The notes: generated from the letters alone by a model not told the origin. DNA of 51,029 bases from Halobacillus yeomjeoni (GCF_020171525.1 NZ_JAIVAI010000010.1:1-51029); one strand, 5' to 3'. Positions 1-11,319 are shown, counted from the first letter of the stretch. A program made the numbers and translations.

Positions 1-60
1 TTGCATGTATTAGGCACGCCGCCAGCGTTCGTCCTGAGCCAGGATCAAACTCTCCATAAA
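1..60 (-). rRNA. 16S rRNA, 5' end only (partial)
   Basis: The reverse complement begins with the conserved 16S start (TTTATGGAGAGTTTGATCC, then the CTGGCTCAGGACGAACGCTGG region). Only the first ~60 nt of the gene lie in the window; the rest runs off the left edge. It is read leftward, behind lysS, as in B. subtilis where an rRNA operon follows lysS. Confidence 0.97.
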
Positions 61-208
61 AGTTGAAAAAGTTTGTCTTGCTCATTTGCACACCGAATGT
101 GCTTGTTTAAGTTTCTTCTTAATAGAAGAAATATCTTGACGTACTGGTTGGTTCGTTCAGTTTTCAAAGATCAAAATGTTGTTTGCCACTCAAAACAGCG
201 ACTTAACC

Positions 209-237
209 ATCTTATCATGGCTTGTTGTTGGTGTCAA
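209..237 (-). promoter_or_regulatory. rRNA operon promoter P2 (sigma-A type)
   Basis: On the minus strand a perfect TTGACA -35 box (232-237) lies 17 bp from a TAAGAT -10 box (209-214). About 150 nt of leader separate it from the mature 16S end. The leader carries the GATCTTTGAAAACTGAAC segment that is common in Bacillus rRNA leaders. Confidence 0.85.
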
Positions 238-283
238 CAACTTTTTCAATTTCTTTCGTCTGCCTTTTTTGGCGACAAATATT

Positions 284-312
284 AATTTACCATGATGCGT
301 TGTTGGAGTCAA
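284..312 (-). promoter_or_regulatory. rRNA operon promoter P1 (sigma-A type)
   Basis: On the minus strand a TTGACT -35 box (307-312) is separated by exactly 17 bp from a TAAATT -10 box (284-289). It is the upstream one of two tandem promoters for the 16S gene. Its -35 surroundings (GTTGTTGACTCCAACAAC) nearly repeat those of P2. Confidence 0.75.
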
Positions 313-445
313 CAACTTTTTTCATGTTTTTTTGAGCTGCTGTCAGCTCGTGGCCGCTCTCTCAATGCGACAAGTAATAATTTATCACGGTTACGAAAGT
401 AAATCAAGGGTTTTTAAAATAATATCTTTATAAATTCATAAAGAA

Positions 446-474
446 AACCCCCAGGTATAAAAACCAGGGGGTAA
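446..474 (-). terminator. Rho-independent terminator of lysS
   Basis: An 8-bp perfect stem, CCCCCTGG paired with CCAGGGGG (arms at 448-455 and 464-471), is followed by a T-run on the minus strand. It lies 14 nt past the lysS stop codon. Confidence 0.9.
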
Positions 475-487
475 AATCTTTACGTTA

Positions 488-2002
<1,515 letters not shown>

Positions 2003-2023
2003 TCATGTATACCGCTTCAATAA

Positions 2024-2051
2024 TAAAAACTGCCAGCTTGAAACTGGCAGT
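2024..2051 (-). terminator. Terminator-like hairpin at the very start of the lysS leader
   Basis: The minus strand reads ACTGCCAG, a 7-nt loop, then CTGGCAGT (arms 2044-2051 and 2029-2036), followed by TTTTATTATT. It has the form of an intrinsic terminator, but it lies downstream of the lysS -10 box and starts about 10 nt after the predicted transcription start. It could end folate-operon transcripts, attenuate lysS, or act as a 5' stabilising hairpin. Confidence 0.7.
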
Positions 2052-2067
2052 ATTCCAACTATGGTTT

Positions 2068-2096
2068 AGTATAGAAAAGTCCTCGACCCGTGTCAA
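2068..2096 (-). promoter_or_regulatory. Sigma-A promoter of lysS
   Basis: A perfect TTGACA (2091-2096) and TATACT (2068-2073) are separated by 17 bp on the minus strand. The predicted start is near 2061, about 89 nt before the lysS start codon. I recognise no T-box motif in the leader. Confidence 0.85.
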
Positions 2097-2273
2097 CGCT
2101 CAGGAAGAACAGGATACTTTTCTCCTTAATTAAAACCTTTTTATAAATTCACCAAGAGAGTTAAACATCGTTTTCAATGTACATGAAGGTTTCTCATGCC
2201 ACCATGTCCTTTTTACCTCTCTAGTATTATGAAGCATATTGTCGTATTTCCATTATGACCACTATGATCGCTC

Positions 2274-2771
2274 TTATATTCTTCCCCAAACACGAATTTC
2301 TGACTTATTTTGTTCAGGCAATTCATTTATTATCATTTGCGCGGTTTGATTCAACCCAGGGATTGTTACCTGAGGAGCAATTTCTGCAAGCGGGACCATA
2401 ACGAACGCTCTATCCTGCATAGAGGGGTGAGGGATAATCAACCGTTCTGTTTCCATATTTTCTTGATTAAACAGTAATATGTCAAGGTCTATTGTGCGAG
2501 GCCCCCATTTTACAATTCTCCTTCTTCCAAGGTCAGCTTCTACCGACTGACAAACATCAAGCAATTGCAAAGGAGAAAGGGTCGTAGATATTTGTATCAC
2601 CATGTTTAAAAAGTCGTTTTGTTCCGTATATCCGACAGGAGCTGTTTCATAAATGGATGACTTCTGTATGACTTCCAATTCATTTTGTTGATCTAACATT
2701 TCTATGGCGTGTTTCAAATGATCTTCTCTTTGAGAGATGTTAGATCCGAGAGCTATATACACGGTATTCAT
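2274..2771 (-). CDS. folK: 2-amino-4-hydroxy-6-hydroxymethyldihydropteridine pyrophosphokinase (HPPK)
   Basis: Transfers pyrophosphate from ATP to 6-hydroxymethyl-7,8-dihydropterin, the step before dihydropteroate synthase in folate synthesis. The protein is 165 aa, the usual length for the family. It shows the N-terminal ALGSNIS motif, the RWGPRTIDLDILL-type signature (here KWGPRTIDLDILLF) and the following IPHPSMQDRAFVMVPLAEIAP. Its start codon overlaps the folB stop (ATGA), so the two are translationally coupled. It is the last gene of folP-folB-folK. No strong terminator follows within 200 bp except the hairpin in the lysS leader. Confidence 0.96.
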   Translation of the reverse strand: MNTVYIALGSNISQREDHLKHAIEMLDQQNELEVIQKSSIYETAPVGYTEQNDFLNMVIQISTTLSPLQLLDVCQSVEADLGRRRIVKWGPRTIDLDILLFNQENMETERLIIPHPSMQDRAFVMVPLAEIAPQVTIPGLNQTAQMIINELPEQNKSEIRVWGRI

Positions 2772-3133
2772 GAAGAACGGCTCCTATATATTTCGATGGC
2801 GACTGATTTATAGTGGCCTGGAATAGGCGGGTCGGGCTTATATACTTTCACCAGGCAGGCATCAATAATAGAAAACTGATCCAACAATTCGTTCGCTAAT
2901 TTCTCTGCCACCGTTTCGACAAGGTGGTGAGCTCTACCTTCAACTATTTTCTTACATATTTCATAAGCAGCACCGTAGTCGACTGACTTTTGCATATCGT
3001 CTGAAAGAGCCGCTGGTTTTAGATCTAATTCCAGCTGCAAATCAACATAAAAACGCTGCCCTAATTTATTTTCCTCAGGGAAGAGGCCGTGATAGCCCCA
3101 GAATTCCATCTGGTTCAAATATATTTTATCCAT
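2768..3133 (-). CDS. folB: Dihydroneopterin aldolase
   Basis: Converts 7,8-dihydroneopterin to 6-hydroxymethyldihydropterin and glycolaldehyde. At 121 aa it is the normal size. Recognisable features are the start MDKIYLNQMEFWGYHGLFPEE, the SVDYGAAYEI segment and the C-terminal VKVYKPDPPIPGHYKSVAIEI stretch, which carries the conserved catalytic-lysine region. It overlaps folP by 8 nt and folK by 4 nt, so the three folate genes form one tightly packed unit. Confidence 0.95.
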   Translation of the reverse strand: MDKIYLNQMEFWGYHGLFPEENKLGQRFYVDLQLELDLKPAALSDDMQKSVDYGAAYEICKKIVEGRAHHLVETVAEKLANELLDQFSIIDACLVKVYKPDPPIPGHYKSVAIEIYRSRSS

Positions 3134-3959
3134 TCTTTACACCCTTTCCTAGCATGGCATCCATCATCCTGGTCATACGGGAGATCGGCTTCACGTCATG
3201 AACTCTTACAATCTGGACCCCTTGAGAAATGGCATAACATACTGTAGCTCCGGTTCCTTCCATCCGTTCATCTTTCGGCAGATCCAACGTGAGACCAATG
3301 AAAGATTTGCGGGAGCTGCCGAGCAGTAAAGGGTATCCCATATCATGGAATTGGTAAAGGTTTCTCATTACGACCAGATTGTCTTCTGGCGTTTTTGCAA
3401 ACCCGATACCGGGATCAAGTATAATTTGTTCATCTTTTACTCCTGCTTTTTTAGCTGCCACAACACTCTTTTTCAAGTCTGTTTTCATATCAGAAATGAG
3501 GTTGTCATAATCTTTGTCTTCCCTGTTATGCATCAATATGATGGGCACTTCGTATCGAGCGGCAACTTCAACAATAGCCGGATCTTTTTTCGCTCCCCAC
3601 ACATCGTTGACGATGGAAGCACCAGCTTGAACCGCCTGTTCGGCTACTTCCGCCTTGTACGTATCAATGGAAATAGGGATGTTCACTTTTTGTTTCACCG
3701 CCTTGATAATCGGTAGAACCCGTTCCAACTCCTCTTGTTGAGAAACAGGTTCATGCCCCGGCCTTGTCGATTCACCACCTATATCGATGATGTCAGCTCC
3801 CTCTCTTTCCATAGTGAGGGCTTGCTCTACCGCAGCTTCGACATCATTGAAACGACCTCCATCGGAGAATGAATCGGGGGTAGCATTCAGAATACCCATT
3901 ACAAGCGTCCGCTCTCCAAGGTTGAATTGTTTTTCATTTGTTTGCAAAATATAACTCAT
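3126..3959 (-). CDS. folP: Dihydropteroate synthase
   Basis: Condenses p-aminobenzoate with hydroxymethyldihydropterin pyrophosphate; it is the sulfonamide target. The 277-aa protein has the signature MGILNATPDSFSDGGRF near residues 22-38, the DIGGESTRPGHEPV motif, the ISIDTYKAEVA strand and the LLGSSRKSFIG loop. An AGAGGG ribosome site precedes the ATG. In B. subtilis the gene follows pabB-pabA-pabC. Here it follows cysK and its terminator directly, so p-aminobenzoate genes must lie elsewhere or be missing. Confidence 0.97.
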   Translation of the reverse strand: MSYILQTNEKQFNLGERTLVMGILNATPDSFSDGGRFNDVEAAVEQALTMEREGADIIDIGGESTRPGHEPVSQQEELERVLPIIKAVKQKVNIPISIDTYKAEVAEQAVQAGASIVNDVWGAKKDPAIVEVAARYEVPIILMHNREDKDYDNLISDMKTDLKKSVVAAKKAGVKDEQIILDPGIGFAKTPEDNLVVMRNLYQFHDMGYPLLLGSSRKSFIGLTLDLPKDERMEGTGATVCYAISQGVQIVRVHDVKPISRMTRMMDAMLGKGVKNG

Positions 3960-4042
3960 CCAAGTTCCCTCTTTCCCCTAAATCTTCTGCCCTTATCTTA
4001 CAACATTTTGCCTTTTCTATCACATCAACCGAGAGGACAAAT

Positions 4043-4076
4043 AAAAAAGCTGCGCTCTTAGGAAAGAGCACAGCTT
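4043..4076 (-). terminator. Rho-independent terminator of cysK
   Basis: The minus strand reads AAGCTGTGCTCTT, a short loop, AAGAGCGCAGCTT, then TTTTTA. It begins 6 nt after the cysK stop and separates cysK from folP. Confidence 0.9.
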
Positions 4077-4082
4077 GATGAA

Positions 4083-5009
4083 TCACTCTTCTTCAAATTG
4101 ATAAAGCGGAGTGGAAAGGTAGCGTTCTCCATTACTCGGAATGATGGCGACCACTTTTTTACCTTTTCCAAGTTTTTTAGCAACTTGTTTCGCAACGTGA
4201 ATTGCGGACCCGGAGGAAACACCACCTAAGATACCATCTTTTCTAGCGGCTTCACGTGCTGCAGCATAGGAATCCTTCATAGTTACTTGATACACTTCGT
4301 CATAAATCGAAGTATTCAATATACCAGGAACAAAACCAGCTCCTATTCCTTGGATTTTGTGGGGGCCGGGCTCCCCTCCAGATAAGACAGGAGACCCTTC
4401 CGGTTCAATGGCGACGATCTTGATATCAGGATACCGTTCTTTCAATACTTTTCCTGCCCCTGTAATCGTTCCTCCCGTTCCTATTCCTGCAACAAAGGCG
4501 TCCAGTTGATCACCCATTTGCTCAACAATCTCCGGGCCGGTCGTTTTTTCATGAATATATGGATTAGCTTCATTATTGAATTGCTGCGGCATGAAATATC
4601 CGTGCTGTTCTTGAAGTTCCGCAGCTTTCTTGATCGCTCCCTTCATTCCTTCGCTTCCAGGAGTAAGTACAAGTTCAGCACCATAAGCACGGAGCAGGTT
4701 TCGGCGCTCCTGGCTCATCGTGTCGGGCATGACAAGGACTGTTTGGTATCCTTTTGATGCCGCGATCATTGCCAGGCCGATGCCCGTGTTTCCACTTGTC
4801 GGTTCAATAATCGTGTCCCCGGTATTAAGAAGGCCGGCTTTTTCAGCTTCTTCGATCATAGAAAGAGCGATTCTGTCCTTCACAGAAGAACCCGGATTCA
4901 TGTATTCCAGCTTCAGATAAATATCTGCACTATCTTCCTCTGCACTTCCAACCAGTTTTACCATTGGAGTTTTACCAACCAGTTCACTTACATTGTTCGC
5001 TATTCTCAT
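4083..5009 (-). CDS. cysK: Cysteine synthase A (O-acetylserine thiol-lyase)
   Basis: PLP enzyme making L-cysteine from O-acetylserine and sulfide. PLP lysine: the [18 protein letters not shown] motif near residue 41. Substrate loop: [12 protein letters not shown]. Phosphate-binding loop: [12 protein letters not shown]. The C-terminal GGVSSGSA segment is also intact. I chose the ATG at 5009 ([10 protein letters not shown], 308 aa) because AAGGAG lies 7 nt upstream; a longer in-frame start at 5030 would bury that site. A TTGACA-N17-TAGATT promoter precedes it. In B. subtilis cysK is CymR-regulated, but I could not confirm a CymR site. Confidence 0.96.
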   Translation of the reverse strand: MRIANNVSELVGKTPMVKLVGSAEEDSADIYLKLEYMNPGSSVKDRIALSMIEEAEKAGLLNTGDTIIEPTSGNTGIGLAMIAASKGYQTVLVMPDTMSQERRNLLRAYGAELVLTPGSEGMKGAIKKAAELQEQHGYFMPQQFNNEANPYIHEKTTGPEIVEQMGDQLDAFVAGIGTGGTITGAGKVLKERYPDIKIVAIEPEGSPVLSGGEPGPHKIQGIGAGFVPGILNTSIYDEVYQVTMKDSYAAAREAARKDGILGGVSSGSAIHVAKQVAKKLGKGKKVVAIIPSNGERYLSTPLYQFEEE

Positions 5010-5053
5010 TCTCCCACTCCTTAATACCAAGTGTTTTTATAGGATTTAATTTC

Positions 5054-5082
5054 AATCTACCTGATATACTAAAGGTTGTCAA
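5054..5082 (-). promoter_or_regulatory. Sigma-A promoter of cysK
   Basis: TTGACA (5077-5082) and TAGATT (5054-5059) lie 17 bp apart on the minus strand, about 45 nt before the cysK start codon. Confidence 0.8.
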
Positions 5083-5085
5083 ACC

Positions 5086-5336
5086 TTTCCACTCACTGGC
5101 CGCTTGCAGTCACCAGCATTTATAAATGGTATTATCAGCTTCCAGAAAAAATTAATATTATTTATATACAATCCCCCTGTTCTGGATAAGAAAAGTTCTT
5201 TCAATCCAGGAGGGGGGGGGAGCGATACGAACTTAATTAAGGCATGACATTTTGTTTATCTTTATCAATTCCGTGATTCATATTCGAGGTTCATTCCCAA
5301 AGGTTCAATATCTTTGAAAAAAGGATGCAAATCTAA
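5086..5336. other. Intergenic stretch without recognised gene
   Basis: About 250 bp between the cysK promoter and the hslO terminator. I see no convincing ORF or RNA gene. It holds an AT-rich segment around 5140-5170 and an 11-base G-rich run (GGAGGGGGGGGG) near 5211-5220, which could be prone to slippage. In B. subtilis yacD (a PrsA-like foldase gene) occupies this position; nothing like it is visible. Confidence 0.6.
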
Positions 5337-5383
5337 GAAAAAAAGCGGAACAGCCACATCGGGGGGTGTTCCGCTTTTTTTAT
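5337..5383 (-). terminator. Terminator of hslO (symmetrical)
   Basis: Complementary arms AAAAAGCGGAACA and TGTTCCGCTTTTTT flank a GC-rich loop. The stem carries T-runs on both strands, so it could work in either direction. It lies 20 nt beyond the hslO stop. Confidence 0.9.
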
Positions 5384-5401
5384 ATTTAGAGATCGCTTTA
5401 A

Positions 5402-6283
5402 TTACTCGGTTGAGCCTGACTGTAGTTCTTTCAGCTCTTCTTCATTAAATTGATAATCTTCGTTACAGAAGTGACATTTGGCTTCTGCTCCTTGATCTTC
5501 ATCAATCATTTTTTGGATTTCTTCATCTCCGAGACTGGATATAGCTGTTTCTACCCGCTCTCTGGAGCAGTGACATTTGAATTGGATCGGCATCGTATCG
5601 AGCACTTGTACATTGTCTTCCCCTAGTACGGCATGTAAAATTTCTTCAGGACTTTTACCATCACGAACAAGAGAAGAAATCGCCGGCATTTCTGTAAGTC
5701 GTTTCTCGATTTCACTCGTAGTCTCGTCATCAGCTCCAGGCATCATTTGTATGATAAACCCTCCTGAAGCAAGAATGGAATGATCAGTGTCGATGAGAAC
5801 TCCTGCACCGACAGCTGATGGAACCTGTTCGGAGTTAGCAAAGTAATAGGTGAAATCTTCACTTATTTCTCCTGAAATCAAAGGTACCTGACCAGTAAAA
5901 TGGTCTTTCATGCCGAGATCTTTGACTACGCTTAACGTTCCGCTCGTACCTACTGCCCGAGCCACATCGAGTTTCCCTTGGTCATTCAAATCGAAATCTA
6001 CATGAGGGTTTTTAATATATCCTCGTACTTCACCTTTTGAATTAGCGTCTGCAATCAAAGCACCTGCAGGACCGTCACCTTCAATTTTTATGGTGATCTT
6101 GTCATCACCTTTCAACATGGCCCCCATCATGGCACTGATCGTGAGAGTTCTTCCCAGGGCAGCTGAAGTTGTAGCCCATGTATCCTGGCGGCGGCGGGAT
6201 TCTTCCACAGTATCCGTGGATTGAACAGCGTATGCCCGCACCTGTCCGTCATAAGCCATCGCACGCACTAAATAGTCTGACAT
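5402..6283 (-). CDS. hslO: Hsp33 redox-activated holdase chaperone
   Basis: Cytosolic chaperone that becomes active when its C-terminal zinc centre is oxidised. All four zinc-binding cysteines are present as CHC ([10 protein letters not shown]) and CHFC ([10 protein letters not shown]). The N-terminal domain has the family start [19 protein letters not shown] and the [10 protein letters not shown] segment. I preferred the ATG at 6283 (293 aa), since it matches the length of the B. subtilis protein and leaves 10 nt after AAGGAG. The ATG at 6292 is only one or two bases from that site. The gene is coupled to coaX, whose stop codon lies inside the ribosome-site region. Confidence 0.95.
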   Translation of the reverse strand: MSDYLVRAMAYDGQVRAYAVQSTDTVEESRRRQDTWATTSAALGRTLTISAMMGAMLKGDDKITIKIEGDGPAGALIADANSKGEVRGYIKNPHVDFDLNDQGKLDVARAVGTSGTLSVVKDLGMKDHFTGQVPLISGEISEDFTYYFANSEQVPSAVGAGVLIDTDHSILASGGFIIQMMPGADDETTSEIEKRLTEMPAISSLVRDGKSPEEILHAVLGEDNVQVLDTMPIQFKCHCSRERVETAISSLGDEEIQKMIDEDQGAEAKCHFCNEDYQFNEEELKELQSGSTE

Positions 6284-6288
6284 ATGAA

Positions 6289-7080
6289 TCATTCTCCTTT
6301 AAAAGCGTTTTTCTCTTTGTTGCGTTGATATATTTTATGAAGTCCTTTTAAAGTAAGGTAAGGATCAACATGATCAATTGTACTGGATTCTCCGGCGATT
6401 AATGAAGCCAAACCACCTGTAGCTATAACTGTAGGATCGTAATCAGAAGTTTGTTTCATCCGTCTGACGACTTCATCGACTTGTCCTACATACCCATAGA
6501 ATACACCAGATTGCATCGCTTCTACAGTACTTTGTCCGATTACATGTTCGGGACTCTTGATCTCAATTTTAGGCAGCTTTGCTGCCTTCGCATATAAAGC
6601 CTCCATTGATACGTTGATTCCCGGCGCAATTGCACCTCCGATATATTCTCCGTTTTCATTAATATAACAATAGGTTGTTGCTGTTCCGAAATCAATAATG
6701 ACTAATGGCAAATTATATTCATCGATCGCCCCGACAGCATTGACTACCCGATCGGCGCCTATTTCAGATGGGTTGGGATATTTCATTTCAAGACCGTGGT
6801 CGACTTTACCCTCTCCGATGATCATTGGCTCCTTTTTAAAATAATAACGAGCCATCCGTTCAAGAGCAAACATGATAGGGGGAACGACAGAAGAAATGAT
6901 GACTCCTTCCATATCTTCAAACGTCAACCCTTCATGGTCGAACAAAGATTTGATCAACATTCCGTACTCATCTTCTGTTTTATGGCGATCAGTTTTAATT
7001 CTCCATTGATATTGCAGGGATCCTTTTTCAAAAACACCAAGTACTGTATTGGTATTTCCAACATCAAGAACAAAATTCAT
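6289..7080 (-). CDS. coaX: Type III pantothenate kinase
   Basis: Phosphorylates pantothenate in the first step of CoA synthesis. It belongs to the acetate/sugar kinase fold family. The N-terminal phosphate-binding [13 protein letters not shown] and the later [25 protein letters not shown] and [15 protein letters not shown] motifs are all seen. The ATG at 7080 gives 263 aa and is preceded by GGGAGG with 7 nt spacing. An upstream in-frame ATG at 7119 would add a non-conserved 13-residue tail. It is followed directly by hslO, as in B. subtilis. Confidence 0.96.
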   Translation of the reverse strand: MNFVLDVGNTNTVLGVFEKGSLQYQWRIKTDRHKTEDEYGMLIKSLFDHEGLTFEDMEGVIISSVVPPIMFALERMARYYFKKEPMIIGEGKVDHGLEMKYPNPSEIGADRVVNAVGAIDEYNLPLVIIDFGTATTYCYINENGEYIGGAIAPGINVSMEALYAKAAKLPKIEIKSPEHVIGQSTVEAMQSGVFYGYVGQVDEVVRRMKQTSDYDPTVIATGGLASLIAGESSTIDHVDPYLTLKGLHKIYQRNKEKNAFKGE

Positions 7081-7182
7081 TTTAAAGCCTCCCGGATCAT
7101 TTCCTTCGGCTACCATCATACCACATTCTTCAATGGTATCGCTGTATCAAAATTCTGGACGAACCAATTTTGTCATAACCAG

Positions 7183-7228
7183 CAAAAAACCACACCTCCC
7201 CAAAATGGGTGGTGTGGTTTTCTTTTTT
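7183..7228 (-). terminator. Terminator of ftsH
   Basis: Arms AAAACCACACCACCC and GGGAGGTGTGGTTTT on the minus strand, followed by a T-run. It overlaps the last bases of ftsH and separates it from coaX. Confidence 0.88.
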
Positions 7229-9257
7229 ATTTACGATCTTCAGACTCAGAATCATTCTTTTCAGATGTTTCTTCACTGTCATCAGATTCTTCCGTCGTTT
7301 CTTGAGAATCTGTCTGATCGTCTTCTTTGGATTGAATGTTTACGCGTACATCTTCATCTTTTGAAGAAGTATTATTTTTTATCTTCGCGTTATGCTCTTT
7401 AGCAATCGCCTCCAGCTCTTCATCTGTCGGGAGACGTCCCTTATCAAAGAGGGAACGGATTTGAGTTGCATCAAGCGTTTCAACATCAAGAAGTGTTTGA
7501 GCGATCAATTCTAACTTATCTTTATTCTCAGTAAGGATCGTTTTTGCACGATCGTAGCAGTAATTGATGAAGTTTTGAACTTCCTGATCAATTTCATAAG
7601 CGATTTGATCACTGTAATTTTGTTCATTTTGGATGTCACGACCCAGGAAGACCTGTCCGCCGGAATTAGAACCGAATTGCAACGGACCGAGTTTTTCACT
7701 CATTCCATATTCTGTGACCATCTTACGAGCAATGCTGGTGGCACGTTGGAAGTCATTGTGAGCTCCTGTACTCACTTCACCAAAGATGATTTCCTCAGCG
7801 ACACGACCACCGAGTAGACCCGTGATCTTATCGAACAACTCAGGCTTCGTCATGAAGTAACGATCTTCTTTCGGAAGCATGACAGCATAACCACCTGCTT
7901 GACCACGAGGGACGATCGTAACTTTGTGTACCATATCGGCATCATCAAGCACCATACCGATGACCGTATGTCCACTTTCGTGGTGAGCGACAATATTGCG
8001 CTCTTTCGTAGAAATGACACGGCTCTTCTTAGCAGGACCAGCAATGACACGATCTATGGCTTCATCGACATCGTCCATATCTACTTGTTTCTTATCCCCA
8101 CGAGCGGCTACTAGAGCAGCTTCGTTTAACAGGTTCTCCAGATCTGCACCTGAGAAGCCTGGTGTACGTAGAGCGATTGTCTTCAAGTCTACGTTTTCAG
8201 ATAGAGGCTTGTTCTTCGCATGTACAGCCAGAACAGCTTCACGACCTTTCACATCAGGACGGTCGACCGTAATTTGACGGTCAAAACGACCTGGACGCAG
8301 AAGGGCGGGGTCAAGAATGTCAGGACGGTTGGTTGCAGCGATAATGATGATTCCTTCGTTGACACCAAATCCATCCATTTCAACTAACAGTTGGTTCAAT
8401 GTCTGCTCACGCTCATCATGACCTCCGCCCAGGCCTGCACCACGTTGACGACCTACGGCATCAATCTCATCAATGAAGATAATTCCCGGAGCGTTTTTCT
8501 TTGCATTTTCGAACAAATCACGTACACGGGAAGCACCGACACCGACAAACATTTCAACGAAGTCAGAACCACTGATGGAGAAGAACGGTACGCCAGCCTC
8601 TCCTGCCACTGCACGGGCAAGCAAGGTTTTACCTGTACCTGGAGGTCCTACCAACAGGACACCTTTAGGTATACGGGCACCTACAGCAGAGAATTTGCGA
8701 GGATCTTTCAAAAAGTCTACGACCTCGACTAATTCCTGCTTCTCTTCGTCAGCCCCGGCTACATCTTTGAAGCGTACTTTCTTTTTCTCTTCGGTATACA
8801 TCTTCGCTTTACTTTTACCAAAGTTCATGACACGACTTCCGCCGCCTTGAGCTTGGTTAAGTAAGAAGAAGAACAAAATGAATATGATGACAAACGGAAT
8901 GATCGACGTAAGGAACGTCACCCATGCGCTGGGCTGCTCCTCTTCTTTTACAAACAACGTCGTCTTTTCCTTCGCTGTTTCAGTCACGTTCGAAATGACT
9001 TGATCATTTTCAGGAAGCTGGACCGTAAACCCACCTTCACCTTCTTCACTGTCAGCCAGCTGACCGGTGACACCAATCACCCCATTGACAGGCTGGATCG
9101 TCATTTCTTCAATTTGACCGTTATTCAATTTATCATAAAACTCGTTCACGTTCAGTTGTTTCTGTTGCTCACCTTGACCTCTGAATAGACCTACGACGCC
9201 TATGACAACGAGGAAGATAAGTAAGTAAAATATTGTATTACGAAATATCCGGTTCAT
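7227..9257 (-). CDS. ftsH: ATP-dependent zinc metalloprotease FtsH
   Basis: Membrane-anchored AAA protease that degrades damaged membrane proteins and regulators. Two membrane segments (about residues 7-25 and 115-134) flank an extracytoplasmic domain. The AAA domain has Walker A GPPGTGKT at 204-211, Walker B IIFIDEID near 259-266 and the second region of homology [20 protein letters not shown]. The zinc motif HESGH is at 426-430. The start is preceded by GGGAGGAGG. The last ~60 residues are an extended tail very rich in D, E, S and T, unlike the conserved core and consistent with a halotolerant host. Confidence 0.98.
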   Translation of the reverse strand: MNRIFRNTIFYLLIFLVVIGVVGLFRGQGEQQKQLNVNEFYDKLNNGQIEEMTIQPVNGVIGVTGQLADSEEGEGGFTVQLPENDQVISNVTETAKEKTTLFVKEEEQPSAWVTFLTSIIPFVIIFILFFFLLNQAQGGGSRVMNFGKSKAKMYTEEKKKVRFKDVAGADEEKQELVEVVDFLKDPRKFSAVGARIPKGVLLVGPPGTGKTLLARAVAGEAGVPFFSISGSDFVEMFVGVGASRVRDLFENAKKNAPGIIFIDEIDAVGRQRGAGLGGGHDEREQTLNQLLVEMDGFGVNEGIIIIAATNRPDILDPALLRPGRFDRQITVDRPDVKGREAVLAVHAKNKPLSENVDLKTIALRTPGFSGADLENLLNEAALVAARGDKKQVDMDDVDEAIDRVIAGPAKKSRVISTKERNIVAHHESGHTVIGMVLDDADMVHKVTIVPRGQAGGYAVMLPKEDRYFMTKPELFDKITGLLGGRVAEEIIFGEVSTGAHNDFQRATSIARKMVTEYGMSEKLGPLQFGSNSGGQVFLGRDIQNEQNYSDQIAYEIDQEVQNFINYCYDRAKTILTENKDKLELIAQTLLDVETLDATQIRSLFDKGRLPTDEELEAIAKEHNAKIKNNTSSKDEDVRVNIQSKEDDQTDSQETTEESDDSEETSEKNDSESEDRK

Positions 9258-9292
9258 TGCCTACCTCCTCCCAAGCGAGAAAACTATAGTAA

Positions 9293-9322
9293 ATCGTACC
9301 ATATCAAAAACAGAATACACAA
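9293..9322 (-). promoter_or_regulatory. Possible sigma-A promoter of ftsH
   Basis: TTGTGT (9317-9322) and TACGAT (9293-9298) with an 18-bp spacer on the minus strand, preceded by GG at the -10. Modest match; other choices in this AT-rich stretch are possible. Confidence 0.4.
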
Positions 9323-9373
9323 CTAATTACCCTTGCAAACAAAACATTTAAACTTCAATTATCCAGGTGAATA

Positions 9374-9913
9374 TTATCCACCGTAAACTTCAGGTTTCAA
9401 TACACCGATATACGGTAAGTTACGATACTTTTCTTCATAATCTAATCCGTATCCGACCACGAATTCGTCCGGCACTTCAAAGCCGATGGTATCTGCTTTG
9501 ATATGAGACGTTCTTCCAGTCGGTTTATCCAGCAGCGTTACAATTTTAATGGATTTTGCTTTGCGATATTTGAACAGGTCTACTAAATAGCTCAAAGTCA
9601 AACCGCTGTCGATAATATCCTCAATGATAAGGATGTCTCTTCCTTCAACTTTTGTATCAAGGTCTTTAACAATCTTGACTTCTCCTGAAGATCTCATACC
9701 TCCGTGGTAGCTTGAAACGTCCATAAAGTCCATTTCCAAATGCGTTTCCACTCTCTTCAGCAGATCGGCCATAAACGGGGTAGCCCCTTTCAAAACACCA
9801 ATAGCCAAAGGAAACCGCCCTTGATATTCCTCTGTCAATTGTGCCCCCATTTCTTTGCATTTCTCCTGAATCTGATCTTCAGAAATCAAGACCTTTTCAA
9901 TTTCGCTGTGCAT
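9374..9913 (-). CDS. hpt: Hypoxanthine-guanine phosphoribosyltransferase
   Basis: Salvages hypoxanthine and guanine to IMP and GMP using PRPP. The 179-aa protein carries the PRPP-binding signature [21 protein letters not shown] near residues 94-114, the [19 protein letters not shown] flexible loop and a C-terminal [21 protein letters not shown] segment. GGAGGAG precedes the ATG. It sits 11 nt after tilS. In B. subtilis the same pair precedes ftsH, and the two products regulate ftsH together; that role is known there and only inferred here. Confidence 0.97.
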   Translation of the reverse strand: MHSEIEKVLISEDQIQEKCKEMGAQLTEEYQGRFPLAIGVLKGATPFMADLLKRVETHLEMDFMDVSSYHGGMRSSGEVKIVKDLDTKVEGRDILIIEDIIDSGLTLSYLVDLFKYRKAKSIKIVTLLDKPTGRTSHIKADTIGFEVPDEFVVGYGLDYEEKYRNLPYIGVLKPEVYGG

Positions 9914-9924
9914 GTTTGCTCCTC

Positions 9925-11319
9925 CTACTTGTCTGCTTTATTTTCATATTTCAATCGAAGCCACTTCCCAGATGGCTTTCTGATGTATTCCCCGCCTTTT
10001 TTCAAGCCAATCAACCAAAGGATGTCTCCATTGCTATCCGTCACCAGAGGCCATGAATTTCGACTATCGGATGGAATCTTTTGATCAATAAAAATATCTT
10101 TCACTTTCTTCGATCCATTCATTCCTCTTACTCGTATCCGATCTCCATTCATCCTGGTACGAACAACCAAAGGTAGCTTTACGTGATGGGAATCACAAAG
10201 GTAGACATACGTCCCTTCTTCTTCAGGTCGATCCGTCCAATCTGCCTGAAGTAAAGAACCGTCCGGAAGTTGTATGGTTTCTCCTATTTGTAAGGTTTTG
10301 AAAAGGGGTTCAATATCCTCGTCAATACGGAACGTCAGCGTAACGCTGTCGTATGCACGTATGATTTTCAACCCACGCGGGAAATCCATCGTCGCATTCG
10401 ATTTTTGTTCACTTATAAGATCCATGAACATTTCCTCGTGTAAGTAGGAAATGTCATCCGCTTGATCCACATACAGATAGTTCAATATTAGATGAAAGGC
10501 ACTTCTTTGTAAAGCAAGCGGGAATGTTTTGAAAGTTTGAATTGAAAATCGAACGCACCTCTCTTCTTTTGAAGAGAAATCCATGGTTTTCAAAACTTCT
10601 TTCGCTTGTTCTTTTATGTACTCTTGATCATCTCTTAAACGTTCGCTCAACCTTTGCATATGTTGAGAAAATTTCGGGTTTTGCTGTCGGAAATATGGAA
10701 TGACATGTTTACGGAATGCATTACGCGTGTAGTCTGTTTCTTCGTTGGAAACGTCTACCCTGAATTCAACGTGATGTTTTTTGAGATAATGGATAATTTC
10801 ATCTTTAGTAACGTTCAGGAAAGGACGGATGATCTCACCTCGTCCAAATGCTCTCCGGACAGGAATACCTTGAATGGATTCCGGTGTCGCGTTGCGGACC
10901 ATCTGCATCATCATCGTTTCCGCCTGATCGTCTCCATGATGACCCAAAGCTAATACATCGATATTCTTTTCATCCATCATCTCTTTAAAAAAGTCGTACC
11001 GTAACTTCCGTGCTGTTTCTTGTGTCCCCATTCTTTCCATGGATTTATAGGAAGGGACGTCTACTGATGTCCCGGTGAAATCAACATTCCATTGTTCACA
11101 CATACGTTTCACATAGGCCAAGTCTTCATAAGAATCTTCTCCACGCAGCCCATGATCGATGGACACGACATGCAACTGAAGCTGGTACTCTTCCTTGATT
11201 GCACAGAAATAATGCAATAGAGCCATAGAGTCCGGCCCACCCGACACCGCGGCCAGAATAGTTTGTCCCGGTCTGATAAGCTCATGCTTTTTAATAAACG
11301 AATGGACCTTCTGCTCCAT
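9925..11319 (-). CDS. tilS: tRNA(Ile)-lysidine synthetase
   Basis: Modifies C34 of tRNA-Ile(CAU) to lysidine, so that it reads AUA instead of AUG. The PP-loop motif SGGPDS is at residues 26-31, and the [14 protein letters not shown] and [14 protein letters not shown] motifs follow. A C-terminal TilS domain includes the [22 protein letters not shown] stretch. I chose the ATG at 11319 (464 aa, starting MEQKVHSF), with GGGAG 10 nt upstream. The longer frame begins with TTG. It is adjacent to hpt, as in other Bacilli. Confidence 0.95.
   Translation of the reverse strand: MEQKVHSFIKKHELIRPGQTILAAVSGGPDSMALLHYFCAIKEEYQLQLHVVSIDHGLRGEDSYEDLAYVKRMCEQWNVDFTGTSVDVPSYKSMERMGTQETARKLRYDFFKEMMDEKNIDVLALGHHGDDQAETMMMQMVRNATPESIQGIPVRRAFGRGEIIRPFLNVTKDEIIHYLKKHHVEFRVDVSNEETDYTRNAFRKHVIPYFRQQNPKFSQHMQRLSERLRDDQEYIKEQAKEVLKTMDFSSKEERCVRFSIQTFKTFPLALQRSAFHLILNYLYVDQADDISYLHEEMFMDLISEQKSNATMDFPRGLKIIRAYDSVTLTFRIDEDIEPLFKTLQIGETIQLPDGSLLQADWTDRPEEEGTYVYLCDSHHVKLPLVVRTRMNGDRIRVRGMNGSKKVKDIFIDQKIPSDSRNSWPLVTDSNGDILWLIGLKKGGEYIRKPSGKWLRLKYENKADK

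Noticed and set aside
73-285. Open frame of 70 codons in the rRNA leader
   Set aside because: It overlaps the rRNA promoters and leader on the opposite strand, and the translation has no recognisable features.
2052-2273. Possible T-box or decayed yazB/dusB between folK and lysS
   Set aside because: The GGTGGCATG at about 2194-2202 does not extend into a T-box sequence, and no frame resembles either protein.
5205-5225. Poly-G run as a phase-variable tract
   Set aside because: It is not within or next to a coding start or -10/-35 spacer that I can identify, so there is no target for phase variation.
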